This document shows, piece by piece, positions 18,546 to 18,762 of a stretch of 18,762 nt of DNA. The DNA is from a bacterium. Its GTDB lineage: Bacteria; Patescibacteria; Dojkabacteria; SC72. Location: the NCBI GenBank assembly GCA_029553845.1, contig JAKPKF010000202.1, forward strand, positions 1 to 18,762, given 5' to 3'. Positions within the stretch are counted from its first letter, which is position 1; every line of letters begins with the position of its first letter. The position numbers and the translations under genes were made by a program. A model generated the notes under the pieces. The model was not told the DNA's origin, did no database searches, and saw nothing but the letters and a program-made list of their open reading frames with translations.

Positions 18546-18735
18546 CGGGAAGGGTAGGAGTAAGGGGTCATTGAAACTAAGCGTTTTTAGGTCATCTGCT
18601 ATAGGCAAAAGGGTCAAAAACAGCCCTTTTTGAGGGTATTTTAAGATTTGCTCAAGATTTAAAACCCCTGTTTTCGGGGATATTAAAAAAGAGCCTATTT
18701 TACCCTACATTAAAAAGATTTAATAAAATAAGGGG

Positions 18736-18762
18736 TTGACTTTTTCGGGTTTTTGTATATTA
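18736..18762 (+). promoter_or_regulatory. Promoter probably cut by the window edge
   Basis: -35 TTGACT (18736-18741), then a 16-base spacer and TATTA at 18758-18762, where the sixth base of a TATTAT-like -10 would be the next base outside the window. It resembles the TTGACT promoter at 452-480. Confidence 0.4.

Larger units (their letters stand above)
18508..18762. other. Noncoding region with GGG/CCC blocks and repeats
   Basis: 255 bases with no gene on either strand. The A+T-rich sequence is punctuated about every 10-20 bases by three- to four-base G or C runs. A near repeat, AAAACAGCCCTTTT (18506-18519), recurs in the right-hand half as AAAACAGCCCTTTTT. The second copy can pair with an upstream AAAAGGG to form a hairpin. 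CCCC-TGTTTTC-GGGG makes another stem. AAGATTT occurs three times. A G-run cluster lies at 18547-18567. This could be a terminator cluster, a regulatory region or a replication origin. Confidence 0.45.

Noticed and set aside
18547..18567. G-quadruplex
   Set aside because: One of the four G-runs has only two G and the others three to four; at best a weak two-layer structure, so it is not listed as a feature.
1..18762. CRISPR array, insertion sequence or integrase
   Set aside because: No regularly spaced repeats of CRISPR type, no transposase or recombinase, and no terminal inverted repeats were seen.

Overview
This window looks like part of a tailed double-stranded DNA phage genome (Caudoviricetes), or a prophage of one. 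The reasons are the dense arrangement of many short genes, nearly all on the + strand, with 1-4 base stop/start overlaps, and a phage-type replication set (RuvB-like ATPase, sliding clamp, clamp loader, sigma-like factor). There is also an orphan DNA methyltransferase, an HNH nuclease and many small unrecognised proteins. The DNA is A+T rich (about one third G+C in sampled lines). Ribosome binding sites are strong AAGGAG/GGAGG types, and several promoters are near-perfect sigma-70 matches (TTGACA, 16-17 bases, TATAAT). The host is therefore probably a low-GC bacterium whose housekeeping polymerase reads the early genes. I cannot name the host or phage.

Layout. 1-507: the end of a gene, a terminator, then a spacer with a perfect 17-base palindrome and a promoter. 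508-1126: a secreted Cys-rich protein and a small gene, closed by a terminator. 1127-1826: a 700-base gap containing a perfect-consensus promoter on the minus strand that may make a small RNA, and a + strand promoter with an operator-like dyad. 1827-5558: about fifteen small genes, mostly of unknown function, in short transcription units with their own promoters; these look like early, host-directed genes. 5638-10272: an amidoligase and a class II glutamine amidotransferase-like enzyme, both carrying zinc-ribbon modules, then zinc-ribbon mini-proteins, the RNA ligase RtcB and an HNH nuclease.

10311-18507: one long, nearly gapless gene run. It holds small proteins, a RuvB-like ATPase with no normal start codon, a HAD-type C-terminal fragment, a coiled-coil protein, and a DNA methyltransferase set within a stretch of higher G+C and marked by a 23-base direct repeat. 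It continues with a metallophosphoesterase, a nucleotidyltransferase-like protein, a sigma-like factor, a sliding clamp and a T4 gp44/RFC-type clamp loader. 18508-18762 is noncoding, with repeated GGG/CCC blocks, and another promoter is probably cut by the window edge.

How the genes may work together: clamp, clamp loader and RuvB-like ATPase serve replication and recombination. The adjacent sigma-like gene suggests clamp-coupled late transcription as in T4 (inference). RtcB, the nucleotidyltransferase-like protein and perhaps the HAD fragment point to RNA repair. The amidoligase and amidotransferase form a predicted amide-bond-forming system with unknown substrate. A shared dyad (TGTGTCA, 3 bases, TGACACA) at three intergenic sites suggests one repressor for several early promoters.
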